Positions 1 to 8,406 of a DNA stretch of 64,000 nucleotides are shown one piece after another (the stretch's first letter is position 1; each line of letters begins with the position of its first letter). The notes beneath the pieces were generated by a model, which worked only from the letters and a program-made list of their open reading frames with translations, was not told where the DNA came from and did no database searches. The stretch spans positions 49,244-113,243 of the forward strand of contig NZ_JNXI01000023.1 of the NCBI RefSeq assembly GCF_000717055.1, in the 5' to 3' direction. The position numbers and the translations under genes were made by a program. This stretch comes from Streptomyces iakyrus (GTDB lineage: Bacteria > Actinomycetota > Actinomycetes > Streptomycetales > Streptomycetaceae).

Positions 1-134
1 TTCCCCGGCGGCCGACCCGTCATGCCGGAACGGTCTCCCTCGATCATACGGCGCGCCGCGTCCATTCGGGGGGCCTGTGGCGTACTCCATGCGCAGCCAA
101 GGCGCTGATCAGCGGCGGTACCTCACGAGGCGGT

Positions 135-941
135 TCAGGCCTCGGCAGCCCCATCGGTATCGCGGGCCCCACCTGTTGCAGCGGACCCGCCGGTCTCACC
201 GAGCACGTGCAATTGCGTGGCCACGGAGTGGAAGGCGGGAAGCTCGGCCGCGGCCTCCTCCAGCTTCAGCAGCGCTTCCAGCGCCCCGGGCTCGGTGTCG
301 ACGAGGACGCCGGGCACGAGGTCGGCGAAGACCCGTACCCCGTGCACCGCACCGACGCGCAGTCCCGCGGCCTCGACCAGGCCCGTGAGCTGCTCGGCGG
401 TGAAGCGGCGCGGGACCGGGTCACCCGTGCCCCATCGTCCGTTCGGGTCGTCGAGTGCCTGCCGGGCCTCCTTGAAGTGCCCGGCGAGGGCGCGGGCCAG
501 CACGGCACCGCCGAGCCCGGCGGCGAGCAGGCTGAGGACGCCCTCCGCGCGCAGGGCCGCCACCGCGTTGCGGACGCCTTCAGCCGGGTCGTCCACGTAC
601 TCCAGGACGCCGTGGCACAGCACGACGTCGTAACCACCGCGCTCGGCCACGTCGAAGAGGCCGTGGGCGTCGCCCTGGACGCCCTCGACGCGGTCGGCGA
701 CACCGGCCTCGGCGGCGCGGCGCTCCAGGGCGAACAGCGCGTTGGGGCTGGGGTCGACGACGGTGACGCGGTGACCGAGGCGGGCGACGGGCACCGCGAA
801 GTTGCCGCTGCCGCCTCCGGTGTCGAGGACGTCCAGCGCCTCCCGGCCCGTGGCCTTGGCCCGGCGGTCCAGGGCGTCCTGGAGGACCTCCCAGACCACG
901 GCGGTACGGAGTGAGGCGCGGGGGCGCATCGGGTCCGACAC
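135..941 (-). CDS. Class I SAM-dependent methyltransferase
   Basis: 268-aa cytoplasmic protein with a Rossmann-type methyltransferase fold. Motif I DTGGGSGN lies at residues 40-47 (S-adenosylmethionine glycine loop), the acidic VVDPSP near residue 63 should bind the ribose hydroxyls, and CHGVLEYVDD near residue 110 is the post-II/motif IV region. The fold is clear; the methyl acceptor cannot be read from sequence. The GTG start at 941 is chosen because GAGGAG lies 9 nt upstream; an ATG four codons later has no better site. It stands alone on the minus strand, separated from the HEPN gene by terminator-like hairpins. Confidence 0.85.
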   Translation of the reverse strand: MSDPMRPRASLRTAVVWEVLQDALDRRAKATGREALDVLDTGGGSGNFAVPVARLGHRVTVVDPSPNALFALERRAAEAGVADRVEGVQGDAHGLFDVAERGGYDVVLCHGVLEYVDDPAEGVRNAVAALRAEGVLSLLAAGLGGAVLARALAGHFKEARQALDDPNGRWGTGDPVPRRFTAEQLTGLVEAAGLRVGAVHGVRVFADLVPGVLVDTEPGALEALLKLEEAAAELPAFHSVATQLHVLGETGGSAATGGARDTDGAAEA

Positions 942-994
942 GGCAGTTGACTCCTCGGCGCGGCACCGCCTCTGCGCGGCGGCGTGAACGGGGC

Positions 995-1028
995 GTCTTC
1001 CCCTGCCCCGGCCAGCGGGGGGGAAGAC
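995..1028. terminator. Hairpin after the HEPN gene
   Basis: GTCTTCCCC at 995-1003 pairs with GGGGAAGAC at 1020-1028 (9 bp). The site is in the 206-base gap between two minus-strand genes and probably ends transcription of the HEPN gene. No T-run, as is usual in Streptomyces. Confidence 0.5.
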
Positions 1029-1093
1029 TTCAGGCGTCCCCCACCCTATTGCCTACGCCGCGGCACCCGTATGACCCGGTGCCAGACGGTCCT

Positions 1094-1116
1094 CGGGCCG
1101 GGGGGCTCCCGGCCCG
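1094..1116. terminator. Perfect 9-bp hairpin after the HEPN gene
   Basis: CGGGCCGGG at 1094-1102 pairs perfectly with CCCGGCCCG at 1108-1116 around a 5-nt loop, 32 nt beyond the stop of the minus-strand HEPN gene. Probable terminator. Confidence 0.6.
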
Positions 1117-1147
1117 GGCCCCCGACCGGACCCAGGCCCCCGCCCCG

Positions 1148-1711
1148 TCAGCCCGCGTCCGGCATGTCCCTCCCCGGGCCGGGGCCCTCGGGCCGGTCCT
1201 GGTCAGGGCGGGGCTGCGGGAGGACCGGCTGGAGGACCAGCATCCGCTCGACGAGGCGCAGGAACATCGCCACGTCCCGTATCAGGTCGTCAGCGTCCCG
1301 GCCGGTGGCGGCGCCCTGGATGCCGGCCTCGGCCCGGGCCCGGCGCCGGGCGCCGGCGGCGAACAGCGCGCTCCACTCGGTCAGTTCGGGCGCGATCTCG
1401 GGGAGCACTTCCCAGGCGCTCCGGATCTTGGCCCGGGCCCGGGGCGAGGTCTCCGGGCGCCCCCGGGCGGCGAGTACCGCGGCGGCGGTGCGCAGGGCGG
1501 CGAGGTGGGCCGTCGCGTAGCGCTCGTTCGGTGTTTCCAGGGCGGTGGCCTCGTCGAGGCTCGCGCGGGCCTGGGCGAGCAGGTCGAGGGCGGCGGGCGG
1601 GGCCGTGGCCCGGCGCAGCACGGGGTGCACGTCGCTCGCCGGGCCGGTCAGTGAGGGGGCAGGGCCGGTGGCGCGGCGCCGACGGGCGGCTGCTGCGTGA
1701 TAGCTGGCCAT
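1148..1711 (-). CDS. SAV_6107-like HEPN domain protein
   Basis: 187-aa, largely helical Ala/Arg/Leu-rich protein. It resembles the actinomycete family I know as SAV_6107-type HEPN, recognised by the core around residues 55-85 (ALETPNERY, AHLAALRTAAAVLAARGRP) followed by SAWEVLPEIAPELTEW. HEPN proteins are often RNases or RNA-binding partners in toxin-antitoxin or phage-defence loci, but the catalytic R-x4-6-H motif is not evident here and no antitoxin gene adjoins it. The start is supported by AGGAGG six nt upstream. It diverges from the ABC/YhgE operon. Cellular role unknown. Confidence 0.7.
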   Translation of the reverse strand: MASYHAAAARRRRATGPAPSLTGPASDVHPVLRRATAPPAALDLLAQARASLDEATALETPNERYATAHLAALRTAAAVLAARGRPETSPRARAKIRSAWEVLPEIAPELTEWSALFAAGARRRARAEAGIQGAATGRDADDLIRDVAMFLRLVERMLVLQPVLPQPRPDQDRPEGPGPGRDMPDAG

Positions 1712-1813
1712 GACGAACCTCCTGTCGTCTGTGTGACGGCACGTCCGGTCACGGAGTGCCGTATGTGACCCATCGTGAGGTATGGCACTGACAATCCGTT
1801 CTGACCTGCTGTT

Positions 1814-1861
1814 TTGCTTCGCTCGTAGGTTCGGAGTAGTTTTTGCACTGACCAGTCAGTT
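1814..1861 (+). promoter_or_regulatory. Promoter and TetR-like operator of the ABC/YhgE operon
   Basis: A -35-like TTGCTT (1814-1819) and -10-like TAGTTT (1837-1842) are 17 nt apart. The imperfect inverted repeat ACTGACCAGTCAGTT (1847-1861; arms ACTGA and TCAGT) covers the expected transcription start. An almost identical 15-mer lies before the acyl-CoA synthetase (34002-34016). A repressor bound here would block initiation; the TetR protein encoded downstream at 4806 is the obvious candidate. Confidence 0.6.
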
Positions 1862-1880
1862 CAAATTTCAGGGGAGACTC

Positions 1881-2678
1881 GTGGGGGAACGGGCGGGAGG
1901 GGTGCGGATCGTCGCCGAGGGCCTCGGGATCAAGGGGCCACGGGGGTGGGCGGTCCGCGGGATCTCCGTCGACGCCGGGCCGGGGGCGCTCGTCGCGGTC
2001 GAGGGACCGTCCGGGTCCGGCCGCACGTGCCTGCTGCTCGCGCTGACGGGGCGGATGAAGGTCTCGGAGGGCACGGCTTCGGTGGGGGACGCGAAGCTGC
2101 CGAAGCAGATGGCGGCGGTGCGGGGCATCAGCGCGCTGGCGCACGTCCCGGGGGTCACCGACCTCGATCCGGCGCTGACCGTCGGCGAGCACCTGCGGGA
2201 GCGGGTCCTGCTCCAGCAGCGGTTCGGCGCGTCCCTGCGCGGTCTGCTGCGGCCCCGCAGCGAGCGGGCGGCCGAGGCCGGGCAGCGCGTCGACGCCGCC
2301 CTCGAAGCCGCCGGGCTCGATCTGGAGGCCCTGCCCAAGGGGCCGCGCACGGCCGTACGAGACCTGGAGCGCCTGGAGGCGCTGCGGCTGTCGGTGGCGC
2401 TCGCCCTGGTCGGCGGGCCGCGGCTGCTCGGCATCGACGACACCGACCTCAAGCTCGCGGACGGTGAGCGGGAGGAGGTCTGGGCGCTGCTGAAGTCCCT
2501 GGCCGATGCCGGGACGACGGTCGTGGCGGTGTGCAGCGAGGCCCCCGAGGGCGCCGTCAAGGTCACCACCGCGGAGAGAAGCGAAGAGCCGCCCACCGAG
2601 GACGAGACCGACCAGGCCGACCGGCCCGGCCAGGGAGAGGAGAAGGCCGATGCGCTCGCCGAGACTGGCCGCGCTTGA
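1881..2678 (+). CDS. Degenerate ABC-type ATPase paired with a YhgE/Pip protein
   Basis: 265-aa ABC nucleotide-binding-domain homologue. The GTG at 1881 is chosen for the GGGGAG just upstream; more upstream starts would run through the operator. The family fold is recognisable, but the catalytic signature is eroded: Walker A reads GPSGSGRT (residues 42-49) with Arg in place of the Lys, the signature region reads VRDLERLE instead of LSGGQ, and Walker B reads LLGIDDTD with Asp where the catalytic Glu should be. The acidic C-terminal tail overlaps the next gene by 29 bp, implying translational coupling to the membrane protein. It may bind nucleotide with little or no hydrolysis, or act structurally. 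Confidence 0.75.
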   Translation: MGERAGGVRIVAEGLGIKGPRGWAVRGISVDAGPGALVAVEGPSGSGRTCLLLALTGRMKVSEGTASVGDAKLPKQMAAVRGISALAHVPGVTDLDPALTVGEHLRERVLLQQRFGASLRGLLRPRSERAAEAGQRVDAALEAAGLDLEALPKGPRTAVRDLERLEALRLSVALALVGGPRLLGIDDTDLKLADGEREEVWALLKSLADAGTTVVAVCSEAPEGAVKVTTAERSEEPPTEDETDQADRPGQGEEKADALAETGRA

Positions 2679-4734
2679 GCTGCGCCGCTTCGGGCGGGGG
2701 AAGCTGCCGCGCGCCGCTCTGGTCGCGCTGCTGGTGCTGCCGCTGCTGTACGGCGCGCTGTACCTGTGGTCTTTCTGGGACCCGTACGGCCGTCTGGACA
2801 AGATCCCGGTGGCGCTCGTGAACGACGACAAGGGGGTGACCGCCGACGGGAAGAGGATCACGGCGGGCGACGACATCACGAAGGGCCTGCACGACAGCAA
2901 GACCTTCGACTGGCAGGAGGTCAGCGCCGCCGAGGCCCGCAGGGGCGTCGAGGACGGCAGCTACTACCTGTCGCTCACCCTGCCCGCCGACTTCAGCGAG
3001 CGGATCGCCTCCAGCTCCGGGGACAGCCCCGAGACCGGCGCCCTCCAGGTGCACACCAACGACGCGAACAACTACATCGTCGGGCAGATCTCCCGCACGG
3101 TCTTCGGCGAGGTCCGGCAGGCGGCGTCCACGAAGACGTCCCGGTCGTTCCTGGACAAGATCTTCGTGTCGTTCTCCGACATCCACGGCAAGACCGTGAA
3201 GGCGGCTCAGGGCGCCGACCGGCTCAAGGGCGGGATCGGCAAGGCCGAGAAGGGTTCCAAGGACCTCGCCGACGGCCTGCGGAAGGCCAAGACCGGCAGC
3301 GGCAAGCTCTCCACCGGCCTGAAGAAGCTCCACACCGGCGCGGGCGACGTGGCGGACGGCGCGAAGCAGGTCGCCGCGGGCACGCAGAAGCTCGCCGACC
3401 GGGTCAACGGCACCGCCGACAAGGTCGGCCCCTTCCTGAAGGGCAACGAGAAGACCATCGGCGACACCGCGCAGATGATCGCCGACACCTCCGGGGTGAC
3501 CCGCAAGCACCTGGACACCCTGGTGAAGACGGCTCCGACCGCCGCCAAGGGCGCCCGCGCGGCATCCGGCACACTGAACGACGTCTACGCCCGGCGCTGC
3601 GACGACCCCGTCCTGCCCGACGCGGCCTGCTCCGACCTGAAGAAGGCCAAGGACGCAGCCGCCGACGTCACCACCATCGCCGACGACGTCAACACGGTGA
3701 TCGCGGACCAGGACGGCGACCTGGACAAGCTCGACAAGAACCTCGCCACCCTCCAGAAGCAGTCGCAGGCCCTCGCCAACCGCGCCCCGCACCTCTCCGA
3801 GGACCTCACCGACGCCGTCAAGAAGATCAACAAGCTCAACGACGGGGCGGCCGAGGTCGCCGCGGGGGCGAAGAAGCTGCACAAGGGCATCGGCACGGCC
3901 AAGACCGGTGCCGTCGACCTGGACAAGGGCGTCGGCAAGCTGAAGACGGGCGCCGACGACCTCAACGGCGGCATCTACAAGCTCGTCGGCGGTTCCGGGA
4001 AGCTCGCCGGCGGTCTGCACGACGGGGCGGAGAAGATCCCCGACTACGACGAACGGGACCGCGACCGGCGCACCGAGGTCATGGCCGACCCCGTCCGGCT
4101 CGCCTCCCAGGACCTGCACAAGGCGCCCAACTACGGCACCGGGTTCGCGCCGTACTTCATCCCGCTGTCCCTGTGGGTGGGTGCGATGGTGGCGTACATG
4201 CTGATCGCGCCCATGAACCGGCGTGCGCTGGCGGCGGGCGCTCCGGCGTGGCGGATCGCGCTGGCGGGCTGGCTGCCGGTGGTGGCGATCGGGGTGCTCC
4301 AGACGGTGGCGCTGATGTCGGTGCTGCACTGGGCCGTCGGCCTGGAGATGGCCCGGGCGGCCGGGACGGTGGGCTTCCTGTTCCTGGTGACGGCGTGCTT
4401 CGCGGCGATCGTGCAGTGGCTGAACGCGCGCTTCGGGGCGGCGGGCCGGATCCTCGTCCTCGCGCTGCTGATGCTCCAGCTGACGTCGGCGGGCGGCACG
4501 TACCCCGTGCAGACCAGCCCCGGTTTCTTCAACGCGCTCCACCCGTTCCTGCCGATGAGCTACGTCGTCGAGGCCCTGAGGCGGCTCATCACGGGCGGTG
4601 GTCTCGAACCGGTGTGGCACGCGTGCGTGGTGCTGACGGCGTTCACCGCGGGCGCCCTTGCGCTGACCGCCGTGGCGGCCCGGCGGCGCCAGGTGTGGAC
4701 GCTGGACCGGCTGCACCCGGAGCTGAGCCTGTGA
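2650..4734 (+). CDS. YhgE/Pip-family membrane protein
   Basis: 694-aa integral membrane protein. One N-terminal membrane segment (about residues 20-42) is followed by a long extracellular region and a C-terminal block of about five or six membrane segments, the layout of the YhgE/Pip (ABC-2-like) family. The outer region holds heptad-like repeats of the form KL-x2-G-x3 (roughly residues 190-270 and 400-460) typical of Pip proteins, suggesting a coiled stalk. The ATG at 2650 is chosen because it lies in the end of the ATPase gene and begins MRSPRLAALELRRFGRG, directly before the first membrane segment. Substrate unknown; lipid or drug export is an inference from the family and the TetR neighbour. 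Confidence 0.85.
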   Translation: MRSPRLAALELRRFGRGKLPRAALVALLVLPLLYGALYLWSFWDPYGRLDKIPVALVNDDKGVTADGKRITAGDDITKGLHDSKTFDWQEVSAAEARRGVEDGSYYLSLTLPADFSERIASSSGDSPETGALQVHTNDANNYIVGQISRTVFGEVRQAASTKTSRSFLDKIFVSFSDIHGKTVKAAQGADRLKGGIGKAEKGSKDLADGLRKAKTGSGKLSTGLKKLHTGAGDVADGAKQVAAGTQKLADRVNGTADKVGPFLKGNEKTIGDTAQMIADTSGVTRKHLDTLVKTAPTAAKGARAASGTLNDVYARRCDDPVLPDAACSDLKKAKDAAADVTTIADDVNTVIADQDGDLDKLDKNLATLQKQSQALANRAPHLSEDLTDAVKKINKLNDGAAEVAAGAKKLHKGIGTAKTGAVDLDKGVGKLKTGADDLNGGIYKLVGGSGKLAGGLHDGAEKIPDYDERDRDRRTEVMADPVRLASQDLHKAPNYGTGFAPYFIPLSLWVGAMVAYMLIAPMNRRALAAGAPAWRIALAGWLPVVAIGVLQTVALMSVLHWAVGLEMARAAGTVGFLFLVTACFAAIVQWLNARFGAAGRILVLALLMLQLTSAGGTYPVQTSPGFFNALHPFLPMSYVVEALRRLITGGGLEPVWHACVVLTAFTAGALALTAVAARRRQVWTLDRLHPELSL

Positions 4735-4805
4735 GCCCCGCCGCCGTGCCCGTCGGCCTCCCCACCGTCACGTCCCCCGGAAAGGTTCCTGTGACAATCA
4801 GGGCC

Positions 4806-5435
4806 ATGGAAAGCAGCAGTGCCGCGTCGGGCGGCAGCACGCGCCGCGAGGCCACCCGGCAGAAGCTCTACGAGGCGGCCGTCACGCTCATCGCCGAGCA
4901 GGGGTTCTCCGCCACGACCGTGGACGAGATCGCCGAGCGTGCCGGGGTCGCGAAGGGCACGGTCTACTACAACTTCGCGAGCAAGTCCGTCCTCTTCGAG
5001 GAACTGCTGCGGCACGGAGTGGGTCTGCTGACCGCCTCCCTGCGGGAAGCGGCCGAGCGGACCGCGCGGGAGGGCGGCAGCAAGGTCGACGCCCTGGACG
5101 CGATGATCCGCGCTGGGCTGGTCTTCATCGACCGCTACCCGGCCTTCACCCAGCTGTACGTGGCCGAACTGTGGCGCACCAACCGGGCCTGGCAGTCCAC
5201 GCTCATGGTGGTCCGGCAGCAGGCCGTCGCGGTCGTGGAGGACGTCCTGCGCGAGGGCGTCGGCAACGGCGAGTTCAGCGAGGAGATCGACGTGCCGCTG
5301 ACGGCGGCGGCACTGGTCGGCATGGTCCTGGTCGCCGCGCTCGACTGGCAGTCGTTCCAGCCGGAGCGTTCCCTGGACGACGTCCACGCGGCCCTGTCGC
5401 GGCTGCTGCAGGGGAGGGTGAGCGGCTGCCGCTGA
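4806..5435 (+). CDS. TetR-family transcriptional regulator
   Basis: 209-aa regulator. The N-terminal helix-turn-helix (about residues 15-61, including VDEIAERAGVAKGTVYYNF) is a textbook TetR DNA-binding domain; the C-terminal helical domain should bind an unknown ligand. It starts 71 bp after the YhgE/Pip gene in the same direction and probably belongs to that transcription unit. I infer that it binds the ACTGRCCAGTCAGTT sites at 1847 and 34002, which would make it an autorepressor and link it to acyl-CoA synthesis. The binding is not proven by sequence. Confidence 0.9.
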   Translation: MESSSAASGGSTRREATRQKLYEAAVTLIAEQGFSATTVDEIAERAGVAKGTVYYNFASKSVLFEELLRHGVGLLTASLREAAERTAREGGSKVDALDAMIRAGLVFIDRYPAFTQLYVAELWRTNRAWQSTLMVVRQQAVAVVEDVLREGVGNGEFSEEIDVPLTAAALVGMVLVAALDWQSFQPERSLDDVHAALSRLLQGRVSGCR

Positions 5436-5885
5436 CCGCGGCTGCGGCCACCGCGCGAAAGCGCCGGTCCGCTGTGGCCGCGTCCCCCGCGGGCCACCTC
5501 GAACCGGCGCCTTCCGTGCTCCCCCGTTTCCCTGCTCCCCCGTACGTTCCCCCCGCAGGACCCCCGTTGCGGTCGTCCCCCGGTTCTCCCCCGTGCCTCG
5601 CTCCCGCCGACACCGCCGGCGGAAGGAGCGGATCGTGGGCCGGCTCCGTTCCGGCGCCCCGTGTCGCCGGTGCCGGAGCCGTGCCCCTCTCCGTGTCTCC
5701 ACTCTCCCGTCCGCGCAGGTCGTCCCCCATCCGCGCGCGTACTCAACTCCCCGGCTAGGTAGGCATACTCAGACCTGCGCACGGGGCCCCACAGCGCTGT
5801 ACCGCCGCCTGGTCACGATCGCCTCCGCGCCCGTACTCGGAGGCCGTCGGCCGGGGCTGTCGGTGGGGGCCGATAAGGTCGCCGC
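5436..5885. other. 450-base gap without a gene
   Basis: No ORF here has convincing codon use. A nested inverted repeat at 5641-5681 (outer arms CGGCTCCG and CGGAGCCG, inner arms CCGGCG and CGCCGG) could terminate the tetR unit. The last 12 bases carry the -10 box of the next gene. Confidence 0.6.
5874..5879 (+). promoter_or_regulatory. -10 box of a probable leaderless transcript
   Basis: TAAGGT ends 6 nt before the ATG at 5886, so transcription should begin at or next to the start codon. No Shine-Dalgarno sequence precedes the ATG, consistent with leaderless translation. No clear -35 box. Confidence 0.5.
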
Positions 5886-7376
5886 ATGGCACGGATTGCG
5901 GTGATCGGCGCCGGGATGGGCGCGCTGGCGGCTGCCGCCCGGCTGGCCGTCGCGGGCCACCGGGTGGCGGTGTACGAGCGGACGGACACGTACGGCGGAG
6001 CGCTGCGCCGCTTCGAGCGCGACGGCTTCTCCTTCGACACCGGCCCCGCCCTGCTGCCGCTGCCGGCCGTCTACCGCGACCTGTTCGTGAAGACCGGCAA
6101 GGAGCCGCTGGAGTCCTGCGTCGAGCTGGTCCAGGTCGATCCGTCGTCCCGGCACGTGTTCGCGGACGGCACCGGGGTGTCACTGCCGAACGCTTCGCGC
6201 GCGGGCGTCGTCGCCGCCCTGGACGAGGGGCTCGGCGCGGGCGCCGGGAAGCGCTGGGGCGACTTCCTGGTCCGGGCCCGCGAGGCCTGGGACCGGACCC
6301 GCCGGCCGCTGCTGGAGGAGCCGCTCTGGCCGAACTGGCAGGTGCTGGCCGAGCGCGAGCCCTACCCGTCGGTGCCGCACAAACGGCTGCTGCGCACCCG
6401 CCGGGCCGGCACCCTCGCCGAGGTCGGCGCCTGGGAGCTGCGCGACCCCCGGCTCGCGGCACTCCTGGAGAGCCACGCCCTCGGGTACGGCCTGGACCCA
6501 CGGGTCGCCCCGGCGAGCGCGGCCGTCCTGCCGTACCTGGAGCACGCCTTCGGCACCTGGTACGTGCGCGGCGGCCTGCGCGAGCTGGCGCGGGCGGTGT
6601 ACGAGCGGTGCCGGGCCCGCAGGGTCGAGTTCCACTTCGGCGCCGAGGTCACCGGGGTGCTGGAGAAGGACGGCCGGGCGTCCGGAGTGGAACTCGCCGA
6701 CGGGTCGGTCGCGGAGGCGGACTTCGTGGTCGCCGGTGTCGCACCCGGCATCCTGGACCGCCTGACTCCGGGCACCGCCCTGCGGGGCGGGAGTGAGGTT
6801 CCGCCCCAGCCTGCGTCAGCCGGCCGGCTGACGCTCCTGCTCGCCCTGCGCGGCCCCCGCCCCGCGGGCACGGCACACCGCACGGTGGTGCACACCCCGG
6901 ACCGCGAGGCCGAGCTGGAGGCGCTGTTCGGCACGGGCGCCGGGCATCGCCGTCCGACGGTCACGGTGCTACGGCCCGACGACCCCGGCCTGGCCCCGGC
7001 GGACCACGAGGCGGTCACCGTCACGACGGCGGTGCCCGCGCGGCCCGGCGAGCCGCACGGCGACCTCGTGGACCACATGATCACCGCCGCCGAACGCGCC
7101 GCGCCCGGCCTGCGCGACCGCCTCCTCTGGCACAAGGCGCGCACCCCGGCCGACACCGCGGAAGAGACGGGCGCGGAGGGAGGGGCGGTGCCGGTGCCGG
7201 CCCTGGCGGCGGCCGGCGGACGGCTGCTGCACCCGTCCAACGGCACGCGGGTGCCCGGCCTGTTCACCGTGGGCGGCTGGGCCCACCCCGGCGGCGGACT
7301 GCCGCACGCGGGCATGTCGGGCGCGCTGGTCGCGGGACTGATCGTGGAGGGGCCGGAGTTCCGCGGCTCGCAGTGA
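5886..7376 (+). CDS. CrtI/phytoene desaturase-like FAD oxidoreductase
   Basis: 496-aa flavoprotein. The N-terminal dinucleotide-binding motif IGAGMGALAAAARLA (from residue 6), then YGGALRRFERDGFSFDTGPALLPLP, and the C-terminal GLFTVGGWAHPGGGLPHAGMSGALVAG together define the CrtI-like amine oxidase/desaturase superfamily. No carotenoid genes (crtE, crtB) are in the window, so phytoene itself is an uncertain substrate; other members reduce or desaturate isoprenoid or lipid chains. It ends 26 bp from the convergent minus-strand gene at 7403. Confidence 0.8.
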   Translation: MARIAVIGAGMGALAAAARLAVAGHRVAVYERTDTYGGALRRFERDGFSFDTGPALLPLPAVYRDLFVKTGKEPLESCVELVQVDPSSRHVFADGTGVSLPNASRAGVVAALDEGLGAGAGKRWGDFLVRAREAWDRTRRPLLEEPLWPNWQVLAEREPYPSVPHKRLLRTRRAGTLAEVGAWELRDPRLAALLESHALGYGLDPRVAPASAAVLPYLEHAFGTWYVRGGLRELARAVYERCRARRVEFHFGAEVTGVLEKDGRASGVELADGSVAEADFVVAGVAPGILDRLTPGTALRGGSEVPPQPASAGRLTLLLALRGPRPAGTAHRTVVHTPDREAELEALFGTGAGHRRPTVTVLRPDDPGLAPADHEAVTVTTAVPARPGEPHGDLVDHMITAAERAAPGLRDRLLWHKARTPADTAEETGAEGGAVPVPALAAAGGRLLHPSNGTRVPGLFTVGGWAHPGGGLPHAGMSGALVAGLIVEGPEFRGSQ

Positions 7377-7402
7377 AGCCACGCCCCGGCGGGACCGAAG
7401 CC

Positions 7403-8350
7403 TCAGAAACGGTACTGCTCGTCGAAGCCGTTGCCCTGCGGCTGCTGCCCGCCGCCCTGGTAGGGGTACGGCTGCTCCGGCGGCAGCTCCTGCCCGTACT
7501 CGTCGGTGTTGCGCTGCTGCGGGACCCACACCCCGCCGGGCGGGGTCTCGCCGCCGTAGCTGCCGGTGTACTGCTGCTGGCCGGTGGCGTCGTAGCCCTG
7601 CTGCTGGCCGTAGTACTGCTGGTCGCCGTAGGTGCCGTCGTAGGTGCCCTGGCCGTAGTTCGACGAGCCGATGTACGGGTCGGAGTAGGCGGCGTACTGC
7701 TGCTGGCCGGTGGCGTCGTAGCCCTGCTGCTGGCCGTAGCCGGAGTAGTCGTAGGCGTAGGCCTGGTCGGCGGCCTGGGCGGCGTACTGGTCCTGGCCCT
7801 GCTGTCCCGCGGCCTGGTACCCGCTGTCGTAGGTGCCGTAGGAGCCGGTGTCCTCCGGCATGGGCTGCGGCTCGTAGACGGCCGTGGTCTCGGCGGCCGC
7901 CGGCTGGTGGGCGGGGCGGGCGGGGGTGAAGACGTCGTCGCGGTCGTAGTCGTCGTCCTGGCCGTAGGCGGCGGTGTCGCGGCGGTAGGCGCCGGACCCG
8001 TCGTCGTAGCCGCCCTCGGCCTCCAGACCGGAGACCTCCAGCGTCGGTTCCTGGCGGCCGCGCTCACCCCGGCGGCGCTTGCTGCCGCCCAGCGCGGGCG
8101 CGTTCATCGCCCAGCCGGACGCGAAGCCGCTGCGGAAGGACAGGGTGACGTAGGTCTGGCCGACCGCGAAGGCGGCCGCGCCGAGGCCGATCACGACGAC
8201 CGACGGGATCAGAACACCGACGACGACACCGAGGAACCCGACGAAGGCCAGCAGCCGCCAGCGCAGCCGCGCCTTGTACTGCAGCAGCACCTCGCCCAGC
8301 AGCCACAGCGCGACGATGCCGAACGCGATGTAGAGGACCGCCCAGCCCAT
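7403..8350 (-). CDS. Membrane protein with Gln/Tyr/Gly-rich repeat tail
   Basis: 315-aa protein. Two or three membrane segments lie in the first ~85 residues (MGWAVLYIAFGIVALWLLGE, LLAFVGFLGVVVGVLIPSVVVIGLGAAAFAVG). A basic patch (GGSKRRRGERGR) follows, then a long disordered tail rich in Asp, Gln, Tyr and Gly. The tail contains an exact duplicated block, QQQGYDATGQQQY, encoded near 7565-7611 and 7688-7735, and resembles prion-like low-complexity sequence. The ATG at 8350 is chosen for the upstream GAGAGGGG and because it opens the first membrane helix. Function unknown; the tail is presumably cytoplasmic. Confidence 0.75.
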   Translation of the reverse strand: MGWAVLYIAFGIVALWLLGEVLLQYKARLRWRLLAFVGFLGVVVGVLIPSVVVIGLGAAAFAVGQTYVTLSFRSGFASGWAMNAPALGGSKRRRGERGRQEPTLEVSGLEAEGGYDDGSGAYRRDTAAYGQDDDYDRDDVFTPARPAHQPAAAETTAVYEPQPMPEDTGSYGTYDSGYQAAGQQGQDQYAAQAADQAYAYDYSGYGQQQGYDATGQQQYAAYSDPYIGSSNYGQGTYDGTYGDQQYYGQQQGYDATGQQQYTGSYGGETPPGGVWVPQQRNTDEYGQELPPEQPYPYQGGGQQPQGNGFDEQYRF

Positions 8351-8406
8351 GTACGCCCCTCTCCCAGTGGCCGCTACGCAGTGTGTCGTATACCGGTGCG
8401 AACGGT

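Noticed and set aside
1..134. A possible minus-strand gene start at position 23 (ATGACGGGTCGGCC, preceded by AGGGAG).
   Set aside because: Only seven codons lie inside the window, too little to support a gene call.
2563..4716. A 717-aa minus-strand reading frame opposite the YhgE/Pip gene.
   Set aside because: Its composition (Val/Gly/Asp/Arg repeats) is the antisense image of the Lys/Gly repeats of a well-supported gene.
4788..4805. CCTGTGACAATCAGG just before tetR as an operator.
   Set aside because: Only the four outer bases on each side are symmetric, and it does not match the ACTGRCCAGTCAGTT boxes.
2766..5435. An 889-aa reading frame running through the YhgE/Pip gene into TetR.
   Set aside because: The first part is an Arg/Gly-rich shadow of the YhgE/Pip gene; only the TetR part from 4806 has real protein features.
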